Positions 1 through 7,469 of a stretch of DNA of 42,731 nt are shown here, piece after piece (within the stretch, counting starts at the first letter, position 1; every line of letters starts with the position of its first letter). The translations under genes and the position numbers were made by a program. The notes below the pieces were generated by a model, which saw only the letters and a program-made list of their open reading frames with translations, made no database searches and was not told where the DNA came from. The DNA is from an uncultured Lachnospiraceae bacterium (GTDB taxonomy: Bacteria; Bacillota; Clostridia; Lachnospirales; Lachnospiraceae): assembly GCA_902775555.1 (NCBI GenBank), contig CACYMQ010000038.1, positions 1 to 42,731 on the forward strand. Reading direction: 5' to 3'.

Positions 1-2
1 AC

Positions 3-920
3 ATGTATTATCTCATCGGTAATACGCTGGAAGAAAGCACCAGAGAGGACTGCCTGAAGGGCGGCACTCCCTATGTGGCAGTTCTGACGATGGAGGAATG
101 GAAGTCGGAACAGGCCGGTTTTGACATGGGGATCGATCTGGAACTGGATACCCGGGGTATCATGAATACCAAGGCCGAAGTGAACTATGACTCGCTGACC
201 GGCACATTTCATATCCCAAACCGGCGGGATTTTGAGAAGGAAGAATGGCGGTTTGCCTTTGCCATGGACGAAAAGGGAATCGTATTCATAGATGACGGAG
301 GCTTTGCGGGACATCTGATCCGTAGGGTAAAGCGTGCCAAGAAATGGAAGATGCCCAGCCTGGAGCGCTTTGTGTATGATTTTCTGGAACAGATCATCTA
401 CCGTGATCTGGCGATCATGGAAGGGTTCGACCGGGAGCTGGACGAGATCGAAAGAGCCATCATGGAAGGGGAAGCTGAGAAGGGTCTGGAACGCCTGAAT
501 GATATCCGAAGCATCCTCAGGGATCTCCGGATCCATTATGATCAGCTTCTGGATCTGGGCCAGGAGCTGGAAGAAAATGAGAACGGATTCTTCAGTGAAG
601 AGAATATCCGATATTTCCACCTGTTTACGAACCGCATCACCAGACTCTATGATATCGCCACATCCCTTCGTGACTATACCATGCAGGTTCGAGATCTGTA
701 CCAGGCACAGTTGGATATCAAGCAGAACCGGATCATGACGGTCCTTACCGTTGTGACCACCATCTTCATGCCTCTGACACTGATCGCTGGCTGGTACGGT
801 ATGAACTTCCGATACATGCCGGAACTGGAATCCAGATGGGGATATCCCATCGTGATCGCAGTTAGTCTGCTCATCGCTATTGTCAGTCTGATCTTCTTTA
901 AAAAGAAAAAATGGCTGTAA
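3..920 (+). CDS. corA: CorA family divalent-cation (Mg2+/Co2+) transporter
   Basis: A 305-residue protein with the CorA plan: a mainly acidic, helical cytoplasmic domain (about residues 1-240) and two C-terminal membrane helices. The signature GMN tripeptide is at residues 266-268 (context YGMNF), in the periplasm-facing loop between the helices, and the chain ends in a basic tail (KKKKW). CorA proteins form homopentameric channels for magnesium and related divalent cations in the cytoplasmic membrane. The ATG lies at the very edge of the window, so its ribosome site cannot be seen. The N-terminus (MYYLIGNTL) looks natural, so the gene is probably complete, but a start further upstream cannot be excluded. 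The next gene begins about 50 bp downstream with no terminator between them. Confidence 0.9.
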   Translation: MYYLIGNTLEESTREDCLKGGTPYVAVLTMEEWKSEQAGFDMGIDLELDTRGIMNTKAEVNYDSLTGTFHIPNRRDFEKEEWRFAFAMDEKGIVFIDDGGFAGHLIRRVKRAKKWKMPSLERFVYDFLEQIIYRDLAIMEGFDRELDEIERAIMEGEAEKGLERLNDIRSILRDLRIHYDQLLDLGQELEENENGFFSEENIRYFHLFTNRITRLYDIATSLRDYTMQVRDLYQAQLDIKQNRIMTVLTVVTTIFMPLTLIAGWYGMNFRYMPELESRWGYPIVIAVSLLIAIVSLIFFKKKKWL

Positions 921-973
921 TTTTCGAACCCGGGATCATATCATACGACAGCATGAAGGGAAAGGATGGAGAG

Positions 974-2368
974 ATGAAGAAGGACAGAGTGAAAAAGAGT
1001 AAAAGGCTCCGGCTCGCTGCTGTGACCCTGACGCTGGCGCTTGCACTGACCGGCTGCGGAGGCAGTACGACGGAAACGGGCAGCACCGGGCAGACAGGCA
1101 GCAACGGACAGACAGGAAGCGCCGGACAGACAGTCACACCGGATCAGCCGGCACCTGCTTCAGCAGCAGTGAACCTTTCTGCAAATATTTCGAAGGTTGA
1201 CATCCCGGAGACACAAATGCCCGACAACCACCGGTCCGCGCTGGCAAAGGGGGGCATCGCACTCCTGAAGAAGACCGTCGAGATCATGGCGGACGGAACG
1301 GAAAATGTGCTGATCAGCCCCATTTCCCTGCAGATGGCGCTTGGAATGACAGCTTCCGGATCCGATGAGGGAAGTAAGACCCGTTCGGAGCTGATGGCAG
1401 TTCTGATGCCCGGTTCGGAGGGGGATCCCGCAGCCCTGAATGCGGAAATGGCAAGCCTGGCGGAGCATATGAAGAATTCAACGGACGTAGAGTGGAATGT
1501 GGCGAATTCCGTATGGGTGAATCAGGACGGAAATGTGAAACTGAAGGACAGCTTTCTTTCTACGGCTGCCAATTATTATAAGGCCGAACTGTTCTCGGTA
1601 CCTTTCAATGAAGCTGCGGTGAAGGCGATCAATGAATGGGTCAGCGGGAATACAAAGAATCGGATCCCCATGATCCTGGACCAGCTGGATCCGGATGCAA
1701 GGATCGCTCTTGTAAATGCGGTATGTTTCGATGCCGAGTGGGCGGAACCATATGAAAATGAACAGATCCTGGAGGATCAGACCTTCACGAATTCCGATGG
1801 ATCCAAGGTGAAGGTCACCATGCTTACCAGCAATGAATCCCGCGTCATTCAACTGGCCGGAGGGCTTGGCTTTGTCCGTCCCTACAAGGGAGGCCGGTAC
1901 AGCTTCGTCGGTATCCTTCCTCCGGAAGGGATGAGCACAGAAGACTATCTGCAGAAGATACTGGATGGTGGTGAGGATTTCGCCGATGCCTATCTGAATT
2001 CCCATACCACCAGAGACGTATATGTCAAGATCCCGGAATTTAAGACCGAGTTCGGTTCCAATATGGATAAGGTTCTGAAGGGCCTGGGGCTGAATGAAGC
2101 CTATTCCAACGGAGCAGCCTTCCATGAAATGGTTACGGAGGACAGTGAGGCTGTGAAGATCGGAACCGTGGAGCATAAAGCCATGATCGAGGTTGACCGG
2201 AACGGGACCAAGGCAGCGGCAGCTACGATGGTGGAGATGGATAAAGTCACTGCTGTTGAGATCACGGAGGAACCATATGTGGTCTATCTGGATCGCCCCT
2301 TCATCTATGCCATTGTGGATGATACCACGGGAGTTCCCGTATTTCTGGGGAGTCAGAACACTATGTAG
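974..2368 (+). CDS. Serpin-family protease inhibitor, predicted lipoprotein
   Basis: A 464-residue protein beginning with a basic n-region, a hydrophobic stretch and the lipobox LTGC, so it should be exported and lipid-anchored outside the membrane. A low-complexity Gly/Ser/Thr/Gln linker follows, then a full-length serpin fold (about 370 residues) with ISPISLQMALGM near its start. The reactive-loop hinge GTKAAAAT and the C-terminal DRPFIYAIVD block place it among inhibitory-type serpins: the short-side-chain hinge is needed for loop insertion. The residue attacked by the target protease cannot be fixed, because the loop after the hinge is about five residues longer than in alpha-1-antitrypsin. 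Two upstream in-frame ATGs (911, 953) lack ribosome sites; the chosen one follows GGATGGAG. Serpins in gut bacteria are thought to block host or competitor serine proteases; the target here is unknown. Confidence 0.9.
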   Translation: MKKDRVKKSKRLRLAAVTLTLALALTGCGGSTTETGSTGQTGSNGQTGSAGQTVTPDQPAPASAAVNLSANISKVDIPETQMPDNHRSALAKGGIALLKKTVEIMADGTENVLISPISLQMALGMTASGSDEGSKTRSELMAVLMPGSEGDPAALNAEMASLAEHMKNSTDVEWNVANSVWVNQDGNVKLKDSFLSTAANYYKAELFSVPFNEAAVKAINEWVSGNTKNRIPMILDQLDPDARIALVNAVCFDAEWAEPYENEQILEDQTFTNSDGSKVKVTMLTSNESRVIQLAGGLGFVRPYKGGRYSFVGILPPEGMSTEDYLQKILDGGEDFADAYLNSHTTRDVYVKIPEFKTEFGSNMDKVLKGLGLNEAYSNGAAFHEMVTEDSEAVKIGTVEHKAMIEVDRNGTKAAAATMVEMDKVTAVEITEEPYVVYLDRPFIYAIVDDTTGVPVFLGSQNTM

Positions 2369-2406
2369 AGTACGGCAATCGCCGGGTAAAGGGGAGGTGC
2401 ACGAAA

Positions 2407-3453
2407 ATGTTAAAGAAAAAGAAGTTGTTTTGTCTGCTGTTGGTTTTGTTCCTGATATCAAATGTGATCCTGAGCGGTTCCCCGTCGGAAGCTGCATCCG
2501 GAAAATGGAAGCGGGATAATAAGGGCTGGTGGTACAGCTATTCGGACGGAACGTATGCAAAGAGCAGTTGGAAGAATATCGGGGGTAAATGGTATCACTT
2601 CAATGCTGCCGGGTATATGCAGACCGGCTGGAAGAAACTTGGGGGCAAATGGTATTACCTCGGAAAGGACGGAGCCATGGCGACCGGCTGGAAGAAGATC
2701 GGTGGTAAATGGTATTTCCTTGGAAAAGAGGGGGCCATGGCGACCGGTTGGAGAAAGATCGGCAACAGGTGGTATCTGTTTGATGCATCCGGTGCGATGC
2801 AGACCGGATGGAAGAAGAACTCCGGGAAATGGTACTATTTTGCTTCCGACGGGCAGATGGTCATAAATAAGGATATCGGAGGAGGCCATATCGGTGCAGA
2901 TGGTGTATGGGTGGAGAATGGCCCGGGCAAGTATGATTGGGCGAAGAAGTATAAGGAGATCGCAATTCAGTATAATAAGGATGTCTGGGACGATCCTACC
3001 TATAGAACCGAGTACACCCTTTCCTATATTGATGGGGACGATATACCGGAACTGCTGATCCGTGCAAGTAAGCATGGAAGATATGTCGTACATACGTATT
3101 ACAACGGGAAGGTAGCTACTTACAAGACCGTTTCGGATTATATTGATGTTACCCAGAGAACAGGACTTATCCATTCCCCCTATGACTACAAGGGAATTGG
3201 AGAGGATGAAGTGTTGAAGGTTTCGAAGGGGAAGATCATACGTCTGGGCGGAGGTGAATATACTTATCCGTATTTCAATACGTCTGATCCGGAGGAGTAT
3301 TATTGGGAAGAGGTAAAAGTATCCAGGAGTACCTATATGAGCAAGTTAAAGAGTCTTTATCCCGTGAGAGATGATAAGAATTATCGCCTGGATGGTGTAT
3401 CCTACCTTTATGATGAATTCATTCAAAAGATGAATTCCTATCTGTCAAACTGA
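2407..3453 (+). CDS. Secreted protein with choline-binding-type cell-wall repeats
   Basis: 348 residues. An N-terminal signal peptide (KKKK then a leucine/valine-rich core) is followed at about residues 30-165 by six imperfect 20-residue aromatic repeats of the GWKKIGGKWYYL / GAMATGW type. These are the CW_binding/choline-binding repeats that attach proteins to choline or related groups on wall polymers. The C-terminal half (about 175-348) is a separate acidic domain with YIDGDDIPELLI, a pattern common in secreted Clostridia proteins of unknown function; no catalytic motif is recognised. GGGGAGGTG precedes the ATG at a good distance. The gene starts 38 bp after the serpin stop, so the two may be co-transcribed as surface proteins. 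Confidence 0.88.
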   Translation: MLKKKKLFCLLLVLFLISNVILSGSPSEAASGKWKRDNKGWWYSYSDGTYAKSSWKNIGGKWYHFNAAGYMQTGWKKLGGKWYYLGKDGAMATGWKKIGGKWYFLGKEGAMATGWRKIGNRWYLFDASGAMQTGWKKNSGKWYYFASDGQMVINKDIGGGHIGADGVWVENGPGKYDWAKKYKEIAIQYNKDVWDDPTYRTEYTLSYIDGDDIPELLIRASKHGRYVVHTYYNGKVATYKTVSDYIDVTQRTGLIHSPYDYKGIGEDEVLKVSKGKIIRLGGGEYTYPYFNTSDPEEYYWEEVKVSRSTYMSKLKSLYPVRDDKNYRLDGVSYLYDEFIQKMNSYLSN

Positions 3454-3476
3454 TCGAACCGGCTCCGGTCTGTTCA

Positions 3477-3505
3477 TTGCATCAGACTTCGGAAAGTGGT
3501 AGAAT
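3477..3505 (+). promoter_or_regulatory. Predicted sigma-A promoter of murI
   Basis: TTGCAT, a 17-nt spacer, then TAGAAT. The -10 ends only six bases before the murI ATG, so transcription would start at or next to the start codon. This would make the mRNA leaderless, fitting the weak ribosome site. Confidence 0.5.
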
Positions 3506-3511
3506 GTTGGC

Positions 3512-4324
3512 ATGAGAATCGGTATATTTGATTCCGGGATCGGCGGGCTTTCCGTGCTTCACGAGGCATACCACCGGCTGCCGGAACAGGAATATATATT
3601 TTATGCAGACACGGATCATGTGCCGTACGGAAAGCGGGATCCGAAGGAAATAGTCGGGTATGTGCGGGACAGCGCAAACTTCCTTAAGGAGCAGGGTGTC
3701 GACGCCATTGTGATCGCGTGCAACACCGCCACCAGCGTGGCCGTGCGGATCCTTCGTCAGGAAATGGATCTGCCGATCGTCGGTATGGAACCGGCGGTGA
3801 AACCTGCGGTGGAACAGACGGACCAGCGGAGAGTCCTTGTGATGGCTACGCCGGTGACCCTTCGGGAGTCGAAGCTGAAGTCCCTGATCGAGCGGGTGGA
3901 TGAGCACCACAGAGTGGATCTGCTTCCGATGCCGGAACTGGTCCGGTTTGCGGAAACAGAGCAGTTCGATACAGAAGAGCTGCGTGAGTATCTGAAAGCA
4001 CAGTTCGGAACCATACACCCGGAGAAATATTCGGCACTTGTGCTGGGCTGCACACATTTCAATTATTTCAAAGATCTGTATCGAGGGTTCTTCCCGGAGG
4101 ATACAGCGCTGCTTGACGGAAATGACGGAACGATACGCTATCTGGCGCATCTTCTTTCGCTGGATACCCGGGATGATGCGGGAGAATTCCACTTCGATAC
4201 AACAGAAGCGCTCCCGTCGGATACCACATTTTATATGTCCGGATCAAAGGTCACGGATCCCGGGACACTGGGGCATTTCATTCGCTTACTGAACCGGCTG
4301 GAGGAGATGCGGAAGATCCGCTGA
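3512..4324 (+). CDS. murI: Glutamate racemase
   Basis: 270 residues, the usual length for MurI, which converts L- to D-glutamate for peptidoglycan in the cytoplasm. The N-terminal FDSGIGGLSVL block and the two catalytic cysteines are visible: Cys70 in ACNTATS and Cys180 in LGCTHF. YADTDHVPYG (about residues 31-40) is the conserved substrate-pocket segment. No good Shine-Dalgarno sequence stands before the ATG; the nearest purine run (GGAAAG) is about 15 nt away. With the promoter so close, a leaderless transcript is plausible. The first repeat copy and a strong terminator follow the gene. Confidence 0.95.
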   Translation: MRIGIFDSGIGGLSVLHEAYHRLPEQEYIFYADTDHVPYGKRDPKEIVGYVRDSANFLKEQGVDAIVIACNTATSVAVRILRQEMDLPIVGMEPAVKPAVEQTDQRRVLVMATPVTLRESKLKSLIERVDEHHRVDLLPMPELVRFAETEQFDTEELREYLKAQFGTIHPEKYSALVLGCTHFNYFKDLYRGFFPEDTALLDGNDGTIRYLAHLLSLDTRDDAGEFHFDTTEALPSDTTFYMSGSKVTDPGTLGHFIRLLNRLEEMRKIR

Positions 4325-4332
4325 CCCACCAT

Positions 4333-4419
4333 GTCATCCTGAGCGGGCGCACGCGTGCCGGTGGCACGCGGTTTGTGCGCCGAGTATCGACCAAGCGGCA
4401 GCGCGAAGCGAAGGATCTT
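4333..4419 (+). repeat. Dispersed palindromic repeat, long form (copy 1)
   Basis: Starts GTCATCCTGAGC and ends GCGAAGCGAAGGATCTT, the two halves of a short palindromic element. Between them sits an insert whose outer GGCGCAC/GTGCGCC and inner GCGTGCC/GGCACGC arms form a 14-bp stem, followed by GAGTATCGACCAAGCGGCAG. The same long form recurs near 35.74 kb, and its 3' half near 15.11 kb. Confidence 0.85.
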
Positions 4420-4429
4420 AACAAAACGA

Positions 4430-4487
4430 CGAAACCTGCAACACCAGAGGCCCCTGCCTCAAAGTGTCCGGGTTTCGCCTTTTTTTA
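4430..4487. terminator. Nested-hairpin terminator between convergent genes
   Basis: CGAAACC pairs with GGTTTCG, enclosing ACAC/GTGT and GAGGC/GCCTC stems, followed by CCTTTTTTT on the plus strand. It closes the murI unit. The weaker T-rich side on the opposite strand may also serve the minus-strand cluster that ends 11 bp away. Confidence 0.75.
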
Positions 4488-4497
4488 CCAATTCCTC

Positions 4498-4902
4498 TCA
4501 ACCGGCCAGTATATCCGCCAGATAACCGATGACTCCGACTCCTGTTATGACGATGCCTGCAAACATCAGACCGGTCTGGAAGGGAGAAGCGGTTCCTGCA
4601 ATCTCGAAGATGCCTCGCAGCAAACTGCTTACGGTGAGAGCTGCCACACCGGAGTTATATGCATTCCAGGTGAAGCGCCCCGGCCGGGGGAGCTTTCGGA
4701 ACTTCCAAAGAAGCAGAACCGGCAGAACTCCCAGGATAAGCGGCCATAGAAACAGGAAGGTCATGAAAGGGGACCTGACATTGTGCGAGAACCGATCGTA
4801 GATGATGAAAATGATCAGACAGAAGGCACTGATCCCTGCGTAGAGGATCGTGGCCCGGCGCAGATTCGGCGCCTGTTTAGTAACCGATGTATACAATATC
4901 AC
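4498..4902 (-). CDS. Small four-helix membrane protein of unknown function
   Basis: 134 residues with four hydrophobic segments (about 18-35, 46-64, 84-103 and 111-130) separated by short basic or polar loops. No family was recognised. It starts with GTG, and an AAGGAG-like ribosome site (GGAAAGGAGC) lies at the right spacing upstream. That site is inside the 3' end of the preceding glycosidase gene, which it overlaps by 26 bp, so translational coupling is likely. Its position as last gene of a glycosyltransferase/glycosidase cluster suggests, as inference only, a role in cell-surface glycan handling. Confidence 0.7.
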   Translation of the reverse strand: MILYTSVTKQAPNLRRATILYAGISAFCLIIFIIYDRFSHNVRSPFMTFLFLWPLILGVLPVLLLWKFRKLPRPGRFTWNAYNSGVAALTVSSLLRGIFEIAGTASPFQTGLMFAGIVITGVGVIGYLADILAG

Positions 4903-6091
4903 TCACGCTCCTTTCCTTGACTTTATTTCCGTTCGTCGTCGGGTTATTGATGATCTCACCATTGAAGTACATGGTGGTGGATCCGCCACCATCCAGGTTG
5001 TAGGCCTGTTCGCAGCCCAGATCCTTCATTACCTCTGCCAGCTGCAGAAGGCTGAGCCCTTCGCTTTCGCTGGTACGTCCGTCGGAGACGACCATGACAT
5101 AATGCAGTGGGGAGATGCATCCGATGGCTGTCCGCGGGTTGCTGGTCATGGACTGCTTTACTTCCGTGCCTGCATCGACAGCGATCTCGCCGTCGATCAC
5201 AAGACCGGGTCCGAAGGAGTATACCTGCAGGGCACCGCGGTCCAGCAGTTCCTCTGCAGTTACCTCGCCTTCGGTGATGATCTCCATAGAGCCGTCTTCG
5301 TAGATCACAAGATCCTGAGCGGTCTGACTACGCATCGTGTTACGGTAAAGGATACCGTTCCGGATCACATAACCCGTGTCGCGGAATCCGTAATAATCAC
5401 CATTGATGGCGAGGATCGCGCCTACCCGGTCTGCGATGTCCGAGGTCTTTTCCTTCAGATTCCGTCCGAAGCTGTCATCCGCAAGTCCGGACTTCAGGGT
5501 TGCGATGGAAGAAAGCTGAATGTCTGCTATGTAGATCATTGTATCGTCACGATAACTCTGGGTGAGAGTGATCGTCATTGTTTTGTCCCGGTAAATGTAT
5601 CCGGTCTCGGTGGCGGTGATCTCCGCATCCAGAAGCTCTGCATCATTTTCGGAGATCCCGGCTATTTCTGTATCGCAGCCGGTATCGCCGGAGATGTCGT
5701 TATCCTCGCTGCCCCTGGTGTCACCGGTGCTCCTGTTGCTGCCTGATATCTCGCCGGCATCTGCTATGGTGTCACCCTTGGAGACGGAGCCTGTCTTAGT
5801 CTGGTCTCCGCTGTCCGTACGGTTCAGCAGGGAATCGATGGTGGTGGACTGATAGATCTCTGCCGCGGCACTCTGATCCACCTTTACAGTGTCATGAGGG
5901 ATCACAAATACATTTAACAGGGTAAATGTGGTATAGGCCGTCAGAAGACTTCCGTAGATCCACGCCCAGGTGTGCCGCTGCTTTCGGGGTTTTTCCGTGG
6001 GTGGTTCCATGCCGGGACCGGAAGAAGGAGGGTAAGTCATCATTCCGTCCGGTTCATAAGGTTGGCTGTACGGATTCCTGAAATCGTCCAT
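4877..6091 (-). CDS. Membrane-anchored phosphodiester glycosidase (NAGPA/DUF2233) protein
   Basis: 404 residues. A Pro-rich cytoplasmic N-terminus of about 38 residues is followed by one membrane anchor (about 40-62), an Asp/Ser/Thr-rich linker (about 75-130), then an extracellular NAGPA domain. Diagnostic motifs are AINGDYYGF and, near the C-terminus, YNLDGGGSTTMYFNG with a terminal NGNKVKERSVSD, as in phosphodiester glycosidases that split sugar-1-phosphate diesters. The ATG has a strong AAAGGAGGT site upstream; a longer in-frame reading lacks one. It overlaps the upstream glycosyltransferase gene by 38 bp and the downstream gene by 26 bp, so the three form a tight operon. Remodelling of a surface glycopolymer is the likely role; the substrate is unknown. 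Confidence 0.85.
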   Translation of the reverse strand: MDDFRNPYSQPYEPDGMMTYPPSSGPGMEPPTEKPRKQRHTWAWIYGSLLTAYTTFTLLNVFVIPHDTVKVDQSAAAEIYQSTTIDSLLNRTDSGDQTKTGSVSKGDTIADAGEISGSNRSTGDTRGSEDNDISGDTGCDTEIAGISENDAELLDAEITATETGYIYRDKTMTITLTQSYRDDTMIYIADIQLSSIATLKSGLADDSFGRNLKEKTSDIADRVGAILAINGDYYGFRDTGYVIRNGILYRNTMRSQTAQDLVIYEDGSMEIITEGEVTAEELLDRGALQVYSFGPGLVIDGEIAVDAGTEVKQSMTSNPRTAIGCISPLHYVMVVSDGRTSESEGLSLLQLAEVMKDLGCEQAYNLDGGGSTTMYFNGEIINNPTTNGNKVKERSVSDIVYIGY

Positions 6092-7142
6092 TTGCGACCT
6101 CCTTTCTTTGAAACACCCAGTGCTTCTGCACATAATAGCTGAAGAATGACAGGGATACGTCTACAAGGATCTTTGCAAGGAGCGTCTCCGTGAAAAGGGG
6201 TGCGATCAGTGCCACCAGAGCGGCGGACATTCCCATTTGCAGGAAGAAGAGCACCAGATAGCGGAAACCGCTTTTTCTTACCGACTCATTACTGTGGAAA
6301 CACCAGCTCCGGTTGAGCCCATAGTTCAGGATGCTGGAGAGGGTTCTTGCGATCACGGTTGCAACGGTGATGGCCGCAGCAGATGCAAGGGGCAGAAAGA
6401 GCATCAGGACCCAGAACAGCGCCAGATCCAGGACCGAGCTGATGAGGGAACTGCTGACGTATTTCAGAGGGCGGCTGTAGACCCGGATGGAATCCCGGAC
6501 CGGTCGGAAATGTGATCCCGCATTTCCATCCTCATATACGGTCTCGATGGGGATCTGGATCAGCGGAGCCTCCTTCACGCTGTCCTCCAGAAAATGCATC
6601 TCGTATTCATAACGATCTCCTGTGGTGGAAAGTGCCAGGTCATAGAGGCTGCGGGGGATACCCCGAAGACCCGTCTGGGTATCGGACAGCCGGACTCCGG
6701 TGGAGAACCGGAAGAAGGTTGCAGTGATCCGGTTGCCCATGCGGCTCTTCCAGGGAACCTCCGTCCCGGAGAAATCTCTAACGCCAAGGATTAGAGAGTC
6801 CGGATCCTGATGGAGCGCTTCGGTTACCCGGCAGATATCCCCCGGGAGATGCTGGCCGTCAGCATCTGCGGTGACTACGCCGATGTCATCGGGGAATCGT
6901 TCCATTGCTTCCCGGATCCCGGTTCGGAGGGCGGCTCCCTTGCCACGGTTTTCCGCGTGATGTAGAACAACGGCGCCCCATCTGGCGGCTTCTTCAAATA
7001 TGGGCAGGCAGGATGGATCGCTGCCGTCATCGACGATCAGTATATGCCGGAAGTCCAGATGACTGAGTACATGTACAAGACTGATCAGATGCACATTTGG
7101 CTGATATGCGGGTATCAGGATGGTTGTATTTGAATATGCCAT
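6054..7142 (-). CDS. Family 2 glycosyltransferase fused to a GtrA-like membrane domain
   Basis: 362 residues in two parts. Residues 1-220 are a GT2 (DPM1/polyprenol-phosphate type) domain with ILIPAYQPN, the nucleotide-binding IVDDGS, the metal-binding TADADGQH and the SDTQTGLRG block. Residues 225-350 have four hydrophobic helices ending in YYVQKHWVF, the GtrA-like pattern for flipping or helping to transfer polyprenol-linked sugars. Such fusions usually load a sugar onto a lipid carrier on the inner face and present it for transfer outside. It is the first gene of the three-gene minus-strand cluster and is divergent from the 57-residue gene, with 144 bp between them. Confidence 0.87.
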   Translation of the reverse strand: MAYSNTTILIPAYQPNVHLISLVHVLSHLDFRHILIVDDGSDPSCLPIFEEAARWGAVVLHHAENRGKGAALRTGIREAMERFPDDIGVVTADADGQHLPGDICRVTEALHQDPDSLILGVRDFSGTEVPWKSRMGNRITATFFRFSTGVRLSDTQTGLRGIPRSLYDLALSTTGDRYEYEMHFLEDSVKEAPLIQIPIETVYEDGNAGSHFRPVRDSIRVYSRPLKYVSSSLISSVLDLALFWVLMLFLPLASAAAITVATVIARTLSSILNYGLNRSWCFHSNESVRKSGFRYLVLFFLQMGMSAALVALIAPLFTETLLAKILVDVSLSFFSYYVQKHWVFQRKEVANGRFQESVQPTL

Positions 7143-7286
7143 AGGACTGCCTCCTTTTCTGTGTATTTTTCTCTCAGGTTTCTCTGAGTATAGGCGTGAA
7201 AACTGAAATCAATCTTAAAAAAGGGTAGTATATTTTTATGAAATGTGAGAAAATGGACATGATGACTTGAGAAACGGAGGCCTTGT

Positions 7287-7460
7287 ATGACAAGCTGTGA
7301 CACCTGCGCATACCTCACATATGATGAGGATTATGAGGATTATGTGTGCGATATCAATATGGATGAGGATGACTACAGCCGCTTTCTGGAAAGCAAGCGG
7401 AAGGAATGTCCGTTCTATCGTGACGGAGATGACTATAAGGTGGTAAGACACCAGATGTAA
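7287..7460 (+). CDS. Small acidic Cys-rich protein (DUF6472-like)
   Basis: 57 codons, starting MTSCDTCAYLTYDEDYEDYV and ending KVVRHQM. Four cysteines (4, 7, 21 and 41: a CxxC pair and two single ones) suggest a small metal site, probably zinc. The Asp/Glu/Tyr-rich body and the C-terminal CPFYRDGDDYKVVR match my recollection of the DUF6472 family, widespread in Lachnospiraceae; I could not run a search. GGAGG stands upstream of the ATG. The stop is 9 bp before the ThiG gene, whose own ribosome site GTAAGGAGC overlaps it, so the two are very probably co-transcribed. Function unknown. Confidence 0.8.
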   Translation: MTSCDTCAYLTYDEDYEDYVCDINMDEDDYSRFLESKRKECPFYRDGDDYKVVRHQM

Positions 7461-7469
7461 GGAGCTTAT

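Noticed and set aside
2555-2866. Alternative frames through the choline-binding repeats
   Set aside because: They are shadows produced by the repetitive DNA of the true gene; only the signal-peptide-bearing frame has a ribosome site and sensible repeats.
4375-4749. Plus-strand frame of 124 codons across the first repeat
   Set aside because: It runs through the repeat and terminator and antisense to the small membrane protein, with no ribosome site.
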